Shown here in pieces: positions 22,356-33,500 of a DNA stretch of 64,000 nucleotides. The DNA is from Glycine soja (lineage: Eukaryota > Streptophyta > Magnoliopsida > Fabales > Fabaceae). The stretch covers positions 31,830,411 through 31,894,410 of the forward strand of contig NC_041004.1 in NCBI RefSeq assembly GCF_004193775.1, read 5' to 3'. A model generated the notes under the pieces. It made no database searches, was not told where the DNA came from, and worked only from the letters and a program-made list of their open reading frames with translations. Made by a program: the position numbers and the translations under genes. Within the stretch, counting starts at the first letter, position 1; every line of letters begins with the position of its first letter.

Positions 22356-23774
22356 TCATGCCAAAATTTTCCAATATAATGGCAACTGAGAAAGGGCCTT
22401 TGTAGAAGATCCATCTTCTTTGAGTGCATTAGTAGCATCTTCTTTTAATTCATTCATTCTTTCACGCATTTTCGCACCTTCTTCCCCTTCCATTAGACAC
22501 TTTATCACGTCAACAATTTCCACCCTTTCCACCAAGCCATTTTCACTAACTCTTGGCCTCACTCCCACTTTGAGACCCTCACTTAGCAAAACCGCATTCA
22601 TTTTCTGCTCCGCAAATAGTGGCCATGTGATGAACGGCACACCCTTTAGCACACTCTCAAGGATTGAATTCCAACCACAGTGGGTCAAGAATCCACCAAC
22701 CGAACTGTGACTAAGGACTTGAATTTGGGGTGCCCATGAAGGAACAACCATACCTTTCTCTTTGGTTCTCTCCAAAAACCCACTAGGCAAGAATTTCAAA
22801 GGGTCAACATCATTTTGTGCACCAAGATAAGCAGCATCAGATGTTGCATTATTCGGTGCTCTCAAAACCCATAAGAACTTGTGATTACTCAATTCCAAAC
22901 CAAAAGCAAGCTCAGTTATTTGCTCTTGCGAAAGTGTTCCACCACTCCCAAAAGAAACATACAAAACTGAACCAACTTGTTGTTTGTCCAACCATGTTAA
23001 ACACTCCAAGTCCAACCCTTTTGCATCATCATCACCACTTTGGACAATTGGTCCAACAGGGTACACAGGAGGGTACCCTTTATCCTCATCTTTCAATGCT
23101 CTTATAGGACTTGTTTCCATTTCCAAGAAGCTATTAATGAAGATCCCATCAACATGACGGATTCGGTTAACACGTTGAAGCAAGAATTTGTAAACTGGAC
23201 TAGTTCTATCTTGAGCTGGACCATAGAAATCTCCACCACGAAATGGTACACAACCTGGTACTTTGATAGGATCTGAGAAATCTCTATACTCACAGGATAT
23301 TTCCTCGTCCAACTTGGGCAAATGCAAGAGTGTTGACAGTGTTGTAGCTGCTGCTGGAAAATAAACATAGGACAACATGTTGAACTCTTGAGCAAAGTCT
23401 AGTGCTTCAAAGGCGAAAGAATCAACTACCATGGCCACAAGGGTAGCCTTAGAAGTTAAGGACTTCAAGGCTTTGTGTATAGATGGCATGGAGTGACTCA
23501 TTGTGAGATGAATTTTGACTAGTACGGGAATGTCTTCTTGTGATAATTGGTCATTAGGGTTCACCGGTGGAAGCAAAATGGTGTTGATGTAATTTGGTGG
23601 AAGAGTTTCTAGGATGGCTTTTGAGGCACTTGGGAGAGAACCAAGTGAGGGAACGATGCATGTGACATGAAAATGTGGATGCAGCTCAACAAGTTGCTTT
23701 GAGAACTGAAGAATGGGGGCTAAATGGCTGAATCCTACACCAGGAATAACTGCTATGTACCTTGTTTTCTCCAT
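22356..23774 (-). CDS. UGT72-like UDP-glucosyltransferase A (intronless)
   Basis: Family-1 plant UDP-glycosyltransferase, expected to be a soluble cytosolic enzyme moving glucose from UDP-glucose to a hydroxyl group of a small phenolic acceptor. The 472 codons form one complete frame of the family's usual length, starting MEKTRYIAVIPGVGFSHLAP. His17 in the GFSH motif and Asp118 in VVDSF fit the catalytic His/Asp dyad. The 44-residue PSPG donor-binding box runs Trp347 to Gln390, with HCGWNS at 365-370 and the terminal Gln that usually favours UDP-glucose. Sequence style points to UGT72 (group E), whose studied members glucosylate monolignols, hydroquinone-type phenolics or flavonols; the acceptor here is not predictable. 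It lies head to head with the paralogue at 42669. It looks functional, with no lesion seen. Confidence 0.95.
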   Translation of the reverse strand: MEKTRYIAVIPGVGFSHLAPILQFSKQLVELHPHFHVTCIVPSLGSLPSASKAILETLPPNYINTILLPPVNPNDQLSQEDIPVLVKIHLTMSHSMPSIHKALKSLTSKATLVAMVVDSFAFEALDFAQEFNMLSYVYFPAAATTLSTLLHLPKLDEEISCEYRDFSDPIKVPGCVPFRGGDFYGPAQDRTSPVYKFLLQRVNRIRHVDGIFINSFLEMETSPIRALKDEDKGYPPVYPVGPIVQSGDDDAKGLDLECLTWLDKQQVGSVLYVSFGSGGTLSQEQITELAFGLELSNHKFLWVLRAPNNATSDAAYLGAQNDVDPLKFLPSGFLERTKEKGMVVPSWAPQIQVLSHSSVGGFLTHCGWNSILESVLKGVPFITWPLFAEQKMNAVLLSEGLKVGVRPRVSENGLVERVEIVDVIKCLMEGEEGAKMRERMNELKEDATNALKEDGSSTKALSQLPLYWKILA

Positions 23775-24618
23775 GAAAATCTGTGGCCTAGCTAGCTCGT
23801 AGCTTTTGATGATGAAAATAATGATTATTTTGTTTTGACTTTTCTGAAAGAAAGATCATAGATGTAACTCAATTACTACTCAACTACCCCCCTCTCTCTC
23901 TCCTTAAATTCCGGATACCTAATGACCAGAAGTTAAAATTTCGTTAATCATCAAGACATTCAGTATTTATTTCTGTTCAATTTCTTTCAACACCAATCGT
24001 TTACATGCAAGATGAGTTGTATGGTTAGAAAAAAATAAAAGAAAAAAAATCATCAATATTTTCCTTTAATTAAATTAATATTTACCGATAAAAAATAATT
24101 ATATATATATATATATATATTATATTTTTGTAATATAAATTAATTCCACGTGCCTTGGATGAAAATCGATGTATATTTTGGTTGGGAAAAATATCGAACC
24201 TATTATTAATATCCCTTTTGCTTATATATAACAAAAAACCACAATTAGTTAAGAACATGATATTTGAATATATTTTTAAAACACTTAATTAGTATTTATC
24301 ATTTTTTTACTACTCTTTATTTCATATCATATAATTATCTATAATATTTATATTTTTTTTCCTTTCATTTCTTTCTTAGATACTAAGTGTACAATTACAT
24401 ATAGGTGTCCAATGATAATTTTCCTGTTGTTAAACTGATCTGATATTAGTTACATAAAGCAAACACATGTGACATCTTAAGATTCTTAATCACTTTACTT
24501 GCTAATTTTGCTTTCTGAAACATTAGGAAAAAAATTTACCTTGATTTTACCATCTTTCCTGTTGTCCAGTGATGATAATTTCAATTTCCAAGTGTGGGTT
24601 AAAAACAAGTGACACAAG
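23775..24618. promoter_or_regulatory. Upstream region of UGT gene A
   Basis: Presumed promoter and 5' leader of the minus-strand UGT gene. A CT-rich run (ccccctctctctctcctt, 23888-23905) lies about 115-130 bp upstream of the ATG, as is common in plant leaders. No TATA box is firmly assigned. The copia element begins at 24624, about 850 bp upstream of the start codon. Confidence 0.4.
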
Positions 24619-24623
24619 TAGCA

Positions 24624-24978
24624 TGTTGAATAATATAAACTTGATTTAGTCGATTAATCAAGTGTTAAATACATTTAAGTTTATGTTATTACTCTAAAGA
24701 AAATTCTAGAGAAGTATAGAAATAAGTAGAAGTAATATTTAATTGAAATAAGTGTGTAGAACTCTCCCTTGAAATGTGAGGAATCTTTCTTGATGTATCT
24801 AGAACTATCCCTTGAAGTCTATAAAAGGGGGAGAGGTTGTCATTTGTAAGTGAACCCAAGGAAGTCAAAAGAAGTCAAAACAAAAACATTTCTCAAGTCA
24901 TAAAACTAGCTCTCTTTCAAATATTCTCCCCTCCTCCATTTCTCTTAAATACTTCCTATAACCTTATTCTTTCCAACA
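24624..24978 (+). repeat. Copia-1 5' LTR (355 bp)
   Basis: TGTTGAAT...TTCCAACA. A 'tataaaaggggga' TATA-like box at about 24822 gives a plausible transcription start. The 3' LTR lacks about 180 bp of it. Confidence 0.9.
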
Positions 24979-24981
24979 AAG

Positions 24982-24995
24982 TGGTATCAGAGCTT
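24982..24995 (+). other. Primer-binding site, copia-1
   Basis: TGGTATCAGAGCTT directly follows the 5' LTR and is complementary to the 3' end of initiator Met-tRNA. Confidence 0.9.
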
Positions 24996-25023
24996 AGGTT
25001 CTGATAAGAAATTCCTATATAGT

Positions 25024-28000
25024 TATGGCAAGCAATGAAGCGGTATCCTTTCAAGTTCCACTTCTAAAGGGGAGCACCTATGACAATTGGAGCATCAAAA
25101 TGAAGGCCCTTCTTGGAGCACATGATGTTTGGGAAATGGTTGAAAAATGCTAAAAGGAGTCACAAGATGAGACTTCACTATCCCAAGTACAAAAGGAGAC
25201 ATTAAAGGACTCAAGAAAGAGAGACAATAAAGCTCTCTTCCTCATCTATCAAGCATTAAAAAATGATGCATTCGAGAAGATTTCTTATGCAACATCTGCT
25301 AAGGAGGCATGGGATAAGCTTCAAACCTCTCACAAAGGAGAAGACAAAGTAAAGAAGGTGCATCTCCAAACTCTAAGAGGTGAGTTCGAATCCTTACATA
25401 TGAAAGAGTCAGCGTCCATTTCCGATTATTTTTCAGGAATTCTCGCTGTTTCAAATAAACTAAAAATAAATGGTGAGAAGTTAGAAGATGTAAGAATTAT
25501 GGAGAAGACACTACACTCGCTAGATCCCAAATTCAAGCACATGGTTGTGACAATCGAGGAAACCAAAGACTTAGAAACCATGATGATAAAACAACTTCAA
25601 GGATCACTACAAGCTTATGAGGAGAAGCATAAGAAGAAGCAATAGATCACTGAGTAATTCTTCAAGATGCAACTGAAGGTCGAGGTTGCAGCCGAGGACA
25701 AGTTGGACGTGGCAACAATGGACGAGGTTCATATTTCATCAACAATAGTTACGAGAAAGGAAAAATCTAAACAAGAGAACGTGGAAGAGGCTATACAAGC
25801 ACAATGTATGATAAATCTCAAACTTAATGCTATAATTGTCAAAAGATTGGCCACTATGCTTCAGAATGAAGAGTCACCAAGAATAGAGTTAAGGAGGAGA
25901 CTAACTATGTGGAGAAAAAAGACGAGAAGTTTGAAACAATGCTCCTAGCGCGTGGAGGCAATGAAGGAAGCCAAGAAAACACATGGTACCTTGACATTGA
26001 TGCAAGCAACCATATGTGTGGAAAAAGAAGCTTGTTCATGGATCTTGATGAATCAATAAGTGGCAATGTCTCATTTGGTGATAATTCTAAGACTCTTGTA
26101 AATGGAAAAGGTAAGAGCTTAATTCGTTTGAAGGATGGAAGACATGAATTCATATCAAATGTCTACTACATCTCAAATATGAAGAACAACATTTTGAGTT
26201 TGGGACAATTACTCGAAAAAGACTATGATATTCACATGAAAGATTCCAGTCTTTCCATCAGAGATAGGAGAAACAATCTAATCACCAAGGTACCAATGTC
26301 AAGAAATAAGATGTTCTTTTTGAATATCCAAAACGATGTTGCGAAATGTCTTAAAGCTTGCTACATTGAAGCATTATGGCTATGACATCTTCGATTTGGG
26401 CACTTAAATTTTGTAGGCTTAAATTTGCTATCAAAGGAGAAGATGATGAGAGGACTACCCTCTATTAACCTGATCAATTCTACGAAGGATGTTTACTTGG
26501 CAAGCAATTTAGAATGAGTTTTCCAAAGGAGTCAAACTCAAGAGCTAAGAAACCACTTGAGCTAATACATGCTGACGTTTGTGGGCCAATCAAGCCAATC
26601 TCACTAGGTAAAAATAACTATTTCCTCATTTTCATTGATGATTTTTCAAGAAAAACATGGGTCTATTTCTTAAAGCAAAAATCATACGTCTTTTCCGCCT
26701 TCAAGAAGTTCAAAGTTGTTGTGGAAAAAGAAAATGGTTAAGAGATCAAAGCCATGAGGACTGACTGAGGAGGAGAATTCACTTTCAAAGGGTTCTGAGA
26801 GTTCTGTGAAGAGAATGGAATTAAACGTCCCCTGAAGGTTCCAAGATCCCCCCAATAGAATGGTGTGGCGAAAAGAAAAAATAGAACGATCCTTGATATG
26901 GCTCGAAGCATTCTCAAAAGCAAAAAATTGCCAAAAGAATTTTGCGTAGAAGTTGTGGTGTGTGTAGTTTATTTGTCCAATCGATCTCTGACAAGAAGTG
27001 TGTGAGGAAAAACACCACAAGAATCATGGAGTGGAAGAAAGTCTGGTATCTTTCACTTGAAGGATTTTAGGAGTATAACTCATGTTCATGTCCCAGACGA
27101 GAGAAGAGCAAAAATTGATGACAAGAGTGAGGAATTCATCTTCATCGGTTATGATTCAAGCTCAAAAGGGTAAAAGTTGTACAACCCAAACAATAAGAAG
27201 ATAGTAGTCAATCGAGATGTGGTGTTCGACGAAGAAGGACAATGGGACTTTGAGACTCATGAAAAGGAATACAACTTCTTTCCTCCACTTGAAGAAGAAA
27301 AGACACCTCAACATGTTTAGCAAGAGCTCACCCCATCAACATCAACCACTCACGAAGACACTTTGCCATCTCCAGAGAGTGAAAGGGTTATGTCACGCAC
27401 AAGAATCCTCTAAGATCTTTATGATCGAACTTAGAGATTAGATAATATCACATTATTTTGTCTCTTTGCAATGGACCAAGAAATTAGATCCATCGAGAAG
27501 AATGACACATGGAAACTCGTCTCCCTTCCAAAAGGGCACAAGGCTATTGCTGTCAAGTGGGTGTACAAAATAAAGAAGAATGCCAAGGGAGAAATTGAAA
27601 TATACAAGACAAGGATAGTTGCAAAAGGTTACAGTCAAAAGGTTGGGATTGATTATGATGAGGTGTTTACTCCGATCGCTCGCCTAGGGACCATAAGACT
27701 AATACATTCTCTTGTAGCTCAACACAAGTGGAGAATTCATCAGATGGACGTGAAGTTTGCCCTCTTGAATGGAGTCCTCGAGGAAGAAGTGTAGATCGAG
27801 CAACCGTTGGGATACAAGGTGAAAGGAGAAGAAGACAAAGTTCTCAAACTAAATAAGGTGCTTTATGGACTAAAATAAGCACTGAGAGCATGATACAGTT
27901 GCATTGAGAAGTACTTCCTAGAAAATAACTTCACAAAGTGCCCAGAGGAGCATGCCCTTTATGTCAAGATCAAAGATGGAGATATCTTGATCATGTGCAT

Positions 28001-28520
28001 ATATGTGGATGACTTTATCTTCACGAGAAGTAATCCAAGTATGTTTGAAGAGTTCAAGAAAGCAATGATCAATGAGTTCAAGATTAACGATATTGGATTA
28101 ATGTCATACTATCTTGGCATTGAGGTAAAGTAGAAGAAAGATGGAATCTTCATTTCACAGTAAAACTACACAAAGAAGATACTCAAGAAATTCAAGATGG
28201 ATAGTTGCAAGCCAACTGGAACACTAGTGGAGTGCAAAATGAAGTTATCAAAGTTCGACAAAGCAGAAAAGGTGGATGCTACAAATTTCAAGAGTTTGGT
28301 GGGTAGTTTGCGATATTTGATGTGCACAAGACCAAACATTCTATATGCTACTATGTGAAGCCATTCCCGTTACCTCTACTTAAGGGAGTGCATAACAAGA
28401 AATGATGTAAATGCATAATATGTGAAGCCTCAAGACCAAGTAGTTGGCATCTTCACCAAGCAGCTCAAGCAAGAAGACTCTATCAAGTTAAGAAGCTTAC
28501 TTGGAATGGTAAATCAAGTT
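25024..28520 (+). pseudogene. Copia-1 gag-pol polyprotein, decayed
   Basis: Starts MASNEAVSFQVPLLKG at 25024. The gag region (to about 25645) has a stop at 25150. The zinc-knuckle region is frameshifted (CYNCQKIGHYA near 25830). Protease near 25990 reads LDIDASNHMCG where the family has D-T/S-G-A, so the catalytic motif is altered. Integrase shows HADVCGPI (26560s) and DDFSRKTWVYF, with stops in the RTD.GGEF and later motifs. RT begins near 27471 (ENDTWKLV-like), includes KWVYKIKKNAKGE and the active-site box CIYVDDFIF near 27998, and ends in a truncated RNase H. At least a dozen stops, many at Gln or Trp positions, fit old C-to-T decay. Confidence 0.9.
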
Positions 28521-28529
28521 TAAGGGGGG
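28521..28529 (+). other. Polypurine tract, copia-1
   Basis: TAAGGGGGG immediately precedes the 3' LTR. Confidence 0.85.
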
Positions 28530-28705
28530 TGTTGAATAATATAAACTTGATTTAGCCCATTAATCAAGTGTTAGGCCCTTTTTAAGTGAACCCAACGAAG
28601 CCAAAACAAAAGCATTTCTCAAGTCATGAAAACTAGCCCTCTTTCAAATATTCTCTTCTTCTCCTTTTCTTTTAAATACTTCCTATAACCTTTTCCTTTC
28701 CAACA
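28530..28705 (+). repeat. Copia-1 3' LTR (176 bp, internally deleted)
   Basis: It matches the 5' LTR at both ends but lacks the middle segment, from after AATCAAGTGTTA to AAGTGAACCCAA, including the TATA box. Confidence 0.9.
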
Positions 28706-28710
28706 TACCA

Positions 28711-29860
28711 TGCAGACTGCAACAATGAGTCTCACTAGTACAATTAATACGCCAGGTCTGGTTAGCTATCTTGTCCCACCAAAAAGCCACTTATGCCATA
28801 TTTTCACACCACTCTTTGGTCCACATCGCTAACCAGGGTTACTACTTCATTCCATGGGTTAGTTGTTTTACATATGGAGAATCCAACAATGACAACTTCT
28901 TTTTAAACCTAGTCAGTCTCACTCATATATATTCATCAGTGTTAAATGTTCATCAACTTGTGTTCTCCTAAATTCAAAATTCTTTCAATCAAAATATAGG
29001 AGAAACAACTTGTGAAAATTTTGTTTCAATTTCCATTTTTACAAGTCTTATAAATTATTTTGGTAGCTTATGAGTTATTTTAACTACTATAAATTAGTTT
29101 GATGAAAATCAATACATAATATAAATCATTAATTTCATTGTAATGATTATAACATATACTTATAATATAAAGAATAAAGACAATGCACATCAAAACTGTA
29201 GAGGAACTGAAGAAGTACAAAATAATACTATACCAGATCCAAAATAGAAAAGCCTTTCGGCAAAAGAATTCCTAAATCAAAAAACCTGCTTGAAAGAAAA
29301 GTCAATCAGGAAGACACCCCATTGCACTAGTGCGCCATGAAGGAAAAAAACACTCCCAATTTCTTGCCATTCTTGTACTATATTATAGCCACTTCCATGA
29401 AACCATCTTAATTAATTTGAGCAATAAACCCTATGAATTCAATTGTCCTTTGTCTAAAAATAATTTTGTTTCACCTCTTTAACAGATTGCAACAAGTTAA
29501 GCATTCAAGTTTAAGCCTTCAAGGAGATAATTATGCACATTTCAATTATATAACTATTCTATCACACAAGTACGGAGACTTTCCTCCTCCTATTTCACCT
29601 CTTTGCAAAGAATTTTTAACATGTTATTCTTTTACAAGATCCACTAATGATAAATTCACTCTTTCTAAATTCTTAAATGCTCAAATTTTCAAAACTTTAG
29701 ATTCTAGCTATACCTGCGCAACGCATGCATGAATTCTTATCCAGTCATTACTCATCAGTGATTCATATTGGCCAAAGTTTGTTTGTTTTTATTTAACAAG
29801 AAACACAAGCACCATACAAGTTGCATTACATTACCTAAATAAAAATTTAAGATACCGTAT
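28711..29860. other. Intergenic between copia-1 and the gypsy element
   Basis: No gene supported. Frames at 28771 and 29433 have no recognisable domain and AT-rich composition. Confidence 0.5.
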
Positions 29861-30513
29861 TGTCCAAGACCCCAAAAATACATATGGCATCCTACATGAC
29901 ACTTTGAGACATGTGTTAACCATCCACGTCAACCTTGTTACAGGAGCACAAACGCTCGATCCTTAGCAGTCAGGCTCCCCAACCAATAGGTTATCTCTGA
30001 CCTACTCATATTTGAATATATTCGAATATCTTATCTATTGAAAAGTAATTAATTATCTATAAGCTCACACATTATCTACTATGTACAACTATCTTCTACC
30101 TTTTATCTATAAGCCACAGTTTATCTCTAACATTATTTGTAAGCTGCATGCTATTATCTACAAGTCGGGAATTATCTGCAAAGGTTGTAATAGCCCCTAC
30201 AAACAAGGACCCATAACTATGTTCCACTCCTATAAATACCAGGTTCCATCAAACCCTCTACACATCTGCTCACCTCTTAAGCTCACACTCATTCAGTCAC
30301 ACTCGAGCTTATGCATACATGCACTTATACACATATACTTGCTTATTTCTTCTAACTCATATTCTTACTTGAGTGTCAGATTCATTTATTTTGCAGGTCT
30401 CCCCTCATATTCTCTTGATAAAGACATATTTCAAAGCCGACATGTGAAGTCTAGGAGCCCTCTTTGGCCACGTCTACCCTGATGTGTGGTAGTTTTGGAT
30501 TTTGTTAAGAACA
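29861..30513 (+). repeat. Gypsy 5' LTR (~653 bp)
   Basis: It runs from TGTCCAAGACC to TTGTTAAGAACA. A TATA box (CCTATAAATACC, 30230-30241) sits in the expected position. About 360 bp of its 5' half matches the inverted fragment at 2272-2640. Confidence 0.8.
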
Positions 30514-30533
30514 TTTGGTACCCACCATGGGGT
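30514..30533 (+). other. Primer-binding site, gypsy
   Basis: TTTGGTACCCACCATGGGGT follows the LTR directly. It is a two-change variant of the TTTGGCGCCCACCGTGGGG signature used by many plant Tat elements. Confidence 0.7.
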
Positions 30534-30585
30534 CGTGGTAAAACATACCTCACGATCTCTTGTCAACTCTCTCTCTTTCTCATCC

Positions 30586-33500
30586 ATGGTTAGCACTCGG
30601 TCTGGCCTCGGAAACAAGACCCCTCTCGAAGACTCCCATCCTCATCCAACAATTATGACAGATACAGACACTTTACAACAACTCCAAAACCACATTGCGG
30701 AGATGAAGCAACACCATGAGGAGGAGTTGACAAAGCTCAAGGCTAACCATGACCAGCTAGAGGCTCGTGTCAGATGTCCCCAGGGCGACGAACACTCCGC
30801 TCATATTTTGCCTGAGTGCACCCAAGGAGAACCATACCGCGACGCACAATCAACACTATAGATGACTTCAGTCTCTCCTGCATGCACCATCTAGCAAGAA
30901 GGACTACCTGTCAGCATTTTTTTATCGACTGCATTGTGAAGATAGACATACGCTTGGGGTGGAAACCACTCAACCTCTAGTGGTACATTGGGGCAATAGA
31001 TCCAGACAAGCATCTGGATGCCTTCTTGACCTAGGAAAACCTCTACACCAATGATAATGCAATTCTATGTCATGTTTTTCCAACATCACTCAAGGGAGTA
31101 AGATTGACCTGGTGTGGTGGACTCCCACCTAGGTCCATAGATAGCTTTGACACCTTCATCGAACGATTCAGTGCATAGTATGCCACCAGCAGGTCTCACC
31201 GCTTGACCTTGACCGCCTTGGCTAGTCTGCGACAAGTAGACAACGAGTCCCTTAGAAAATTCATGGAAGTAGTGTTGCATTCCATGCTCCTCACCTTATG
31301 CCCCGATAAGGTTGCAAACAATCTATGCAAAAAATCACCCGATAGCATGGAATGAAGTTCAAAGGAATGTACAGACTGAGGAATGAAGTTTGAAAATCTG
31401 GACAGAAGCACGAAGGAAGCATTAAGACCGACTCATACAAGTTGGACAAGAGGCACAAGCTAGACAAGCGTCAGCTCTCTCCAAAGGGCCCAAATATAAG
31501 CGTTAGACATCTCTAATGGCCAATCGCACTATGATTCTGGAGGAAACTTTCAACTTGGATGTACCCATCTGGCTACCCCCGACAAAACCTCCCAGGACGG
31601 GGTTAGACGTATTCAAATACTATAAGTATCACCGTGGTATTGGGCATAACACAAAAGATCATTGGGAACTAAAAGACGATATAAGAACTTATACAAGTTG
31701 GATACTTAGCCCAGTTTGTTAAGAGGCCAGACAACCACCAGCAGGAGCAAGACTAGGAGGACACCAAGAGGATCATCATAGGAACCATGAAGCAGACAAA
31801 AGAAGAACGGAAGACCGAGGCAGACAAAGACATTAGCATCAACGACGTGAGTAACAACCTCCACAGGAACAGGAACCCACCCAACAAATCAGAGGTGTAA
31901 TCAACATCATTGTGTGCGGATTTTCCTATGGAGGACAATCCAGCCAGTCCCGAAAACTTCATCTACATGCCATCCGGGACAGGAACCTGCCCAACAAATC
32001 ACAGGAACAGGAACCCGCCCAACAAATCAGAGGTGTAATCAACATCATTGTGTGCGGATTTTCCTATGGAGGACAATCCAGCCAGTCCCGAAAACTTCAT
32101 CTACATGCCATCCAGGACATTAACATTAATTTTGTCGATGCACTTCCACAGCGAACTCTCCCTTCTATCACCTTTACGGACAGGGACTTCAAGGGCATCA
32201 ACCTCGACGACCTCGCCGTTGTCTTCATTATCATTTCAAACTTCATGGCGTCCAGGGTCCTTATCGACCAGGGCAGTTCCATTGATATCTTGTGCTGGAA
32301 AACCTTCCAGAGACTCAAGGTCTCGCCCGACACTGTCCATCCTCACGCCAATCCACTCCTCGACTTTCCAAGCGAGAGAGTCAAGACCAGAGGCTATGTG
32401 GACTTAATGACCACCTTCAGTCAAGGCAAGCTCTCCAGAGCTTTACCATAAGATATCTACTGGTTGACGCGGACACATTATACTTTCCCTTAATCGGCAA
32501 GAAGACACTTAACGAGCTTGGAGCCATAGTCTTCACGCCCCATTTGAAAATGAAATTCCTTACACTGAAAGGAGAGATTGTAACCGTCAAGGCTTACCAA
32601 AAGCAAGAGCGACAATGCTATGTAGAGAGCCTAAAGGTAGCACCATATCCTCCCATCTGGGATCCTACTATGCCACACCCCACAATGGCTTAAGGCACTC
32701 AAGTCATGACCATTGACGAAGGGCCTCAAGTTCAAGCCCTGACCGTCCACCAAGCTAGCCTAGGTAGTGAATTCGACATAGATCCGCGATACGACACCTC
32801 CGATAGAGGCCCGAAACCCAATGAAGAGCTTGTCCAGTTGCAGCTCGAACCTAAACCCGGGCAGTGCACGTGGCTCAGTAGGGACCTCACCAATCATAAG
32901 CACTGGCGCATCACCGACATGCTACACAGAACGTGGATTTATTTTCTTGGCAGCCATCTAACATGTCGGGAATTCATCCTAGCATAATCTACCACAAAAT
33001 TGCTATCTACCCCAGGCCAAACCAATATCACAGAAAAAAAAGAAAGATTTGAGAAGAACGACATAAAGCTTTCAAAGAAGAAGTCAACAACCTCCTCAAG
33101 GAAAACTTCATCGAGAAATCAGGTTTTCTACCTGGCTCGCCAATGTTGTCATGGTCAAGAAGGTCAATGGCAAATAGCGAATGTGCACCAACTACATTGA
33201 TCTAAATAGGGTGTGCCCTAAAGATGCATACCCTTTGTCCAACATCGACTGGCTAGTTGATGGAGCGTCCGGGTTCCAGGTGCTAAGCTTCTCGGACGCC
33301 TACTTCGAATACAACCAGATCAAAATGCATCCTCTAGACGAGGAGAAAATGACATTTATCACTAAAGATGCCAACTTTTGCTACAAGGCCATACCTTTTG
33401 GCCTAAAAAATGCAGGTGCTATATACCAACGACTAATGGACCGAGTCTTCAAACAATAAATCAAATGAAACATCGAGGTATATGTGGACGATATGGTTGT

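Larger units (their letters stand above)
24624..28705 (+). mobile_element. Ty1/copia retrotransposon 1 (4.1 kb, decayed)
   Basis: It is bounded by LTRs starting TGTTGAATAATATAAACTTG and ending TTTCCAACA, with imperfect 5 bp target copies TAGCA (24619-24623) and TACCA (28706-28710). A Met-tRNA primer-binding site, a polypurine tract, and a gag-protease-integrase-RT order define it as copia. Stops and deletions are numerous. The RNase H region is mostly deleted: the frame jumps from the 'CTRPNILYAT' stretch to a C-terminal tail near 28410. Confidence 0.95.

Noticed and set aside
22420..23395. Several frames antisense or out of frame to UGT gene A (and at 43042-44611 for gene B)
   Set aside because: They are shadows of the UGT coding sequence; the same shadows appear over both paralogues.
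24982..24995. tRNA gene-like match to Met-tRNA (also at 53584 and 53988)
   Set aside because: These are retrotransposon primer-binding sites complementary to the tRNA 3' end, not tRNA genes.
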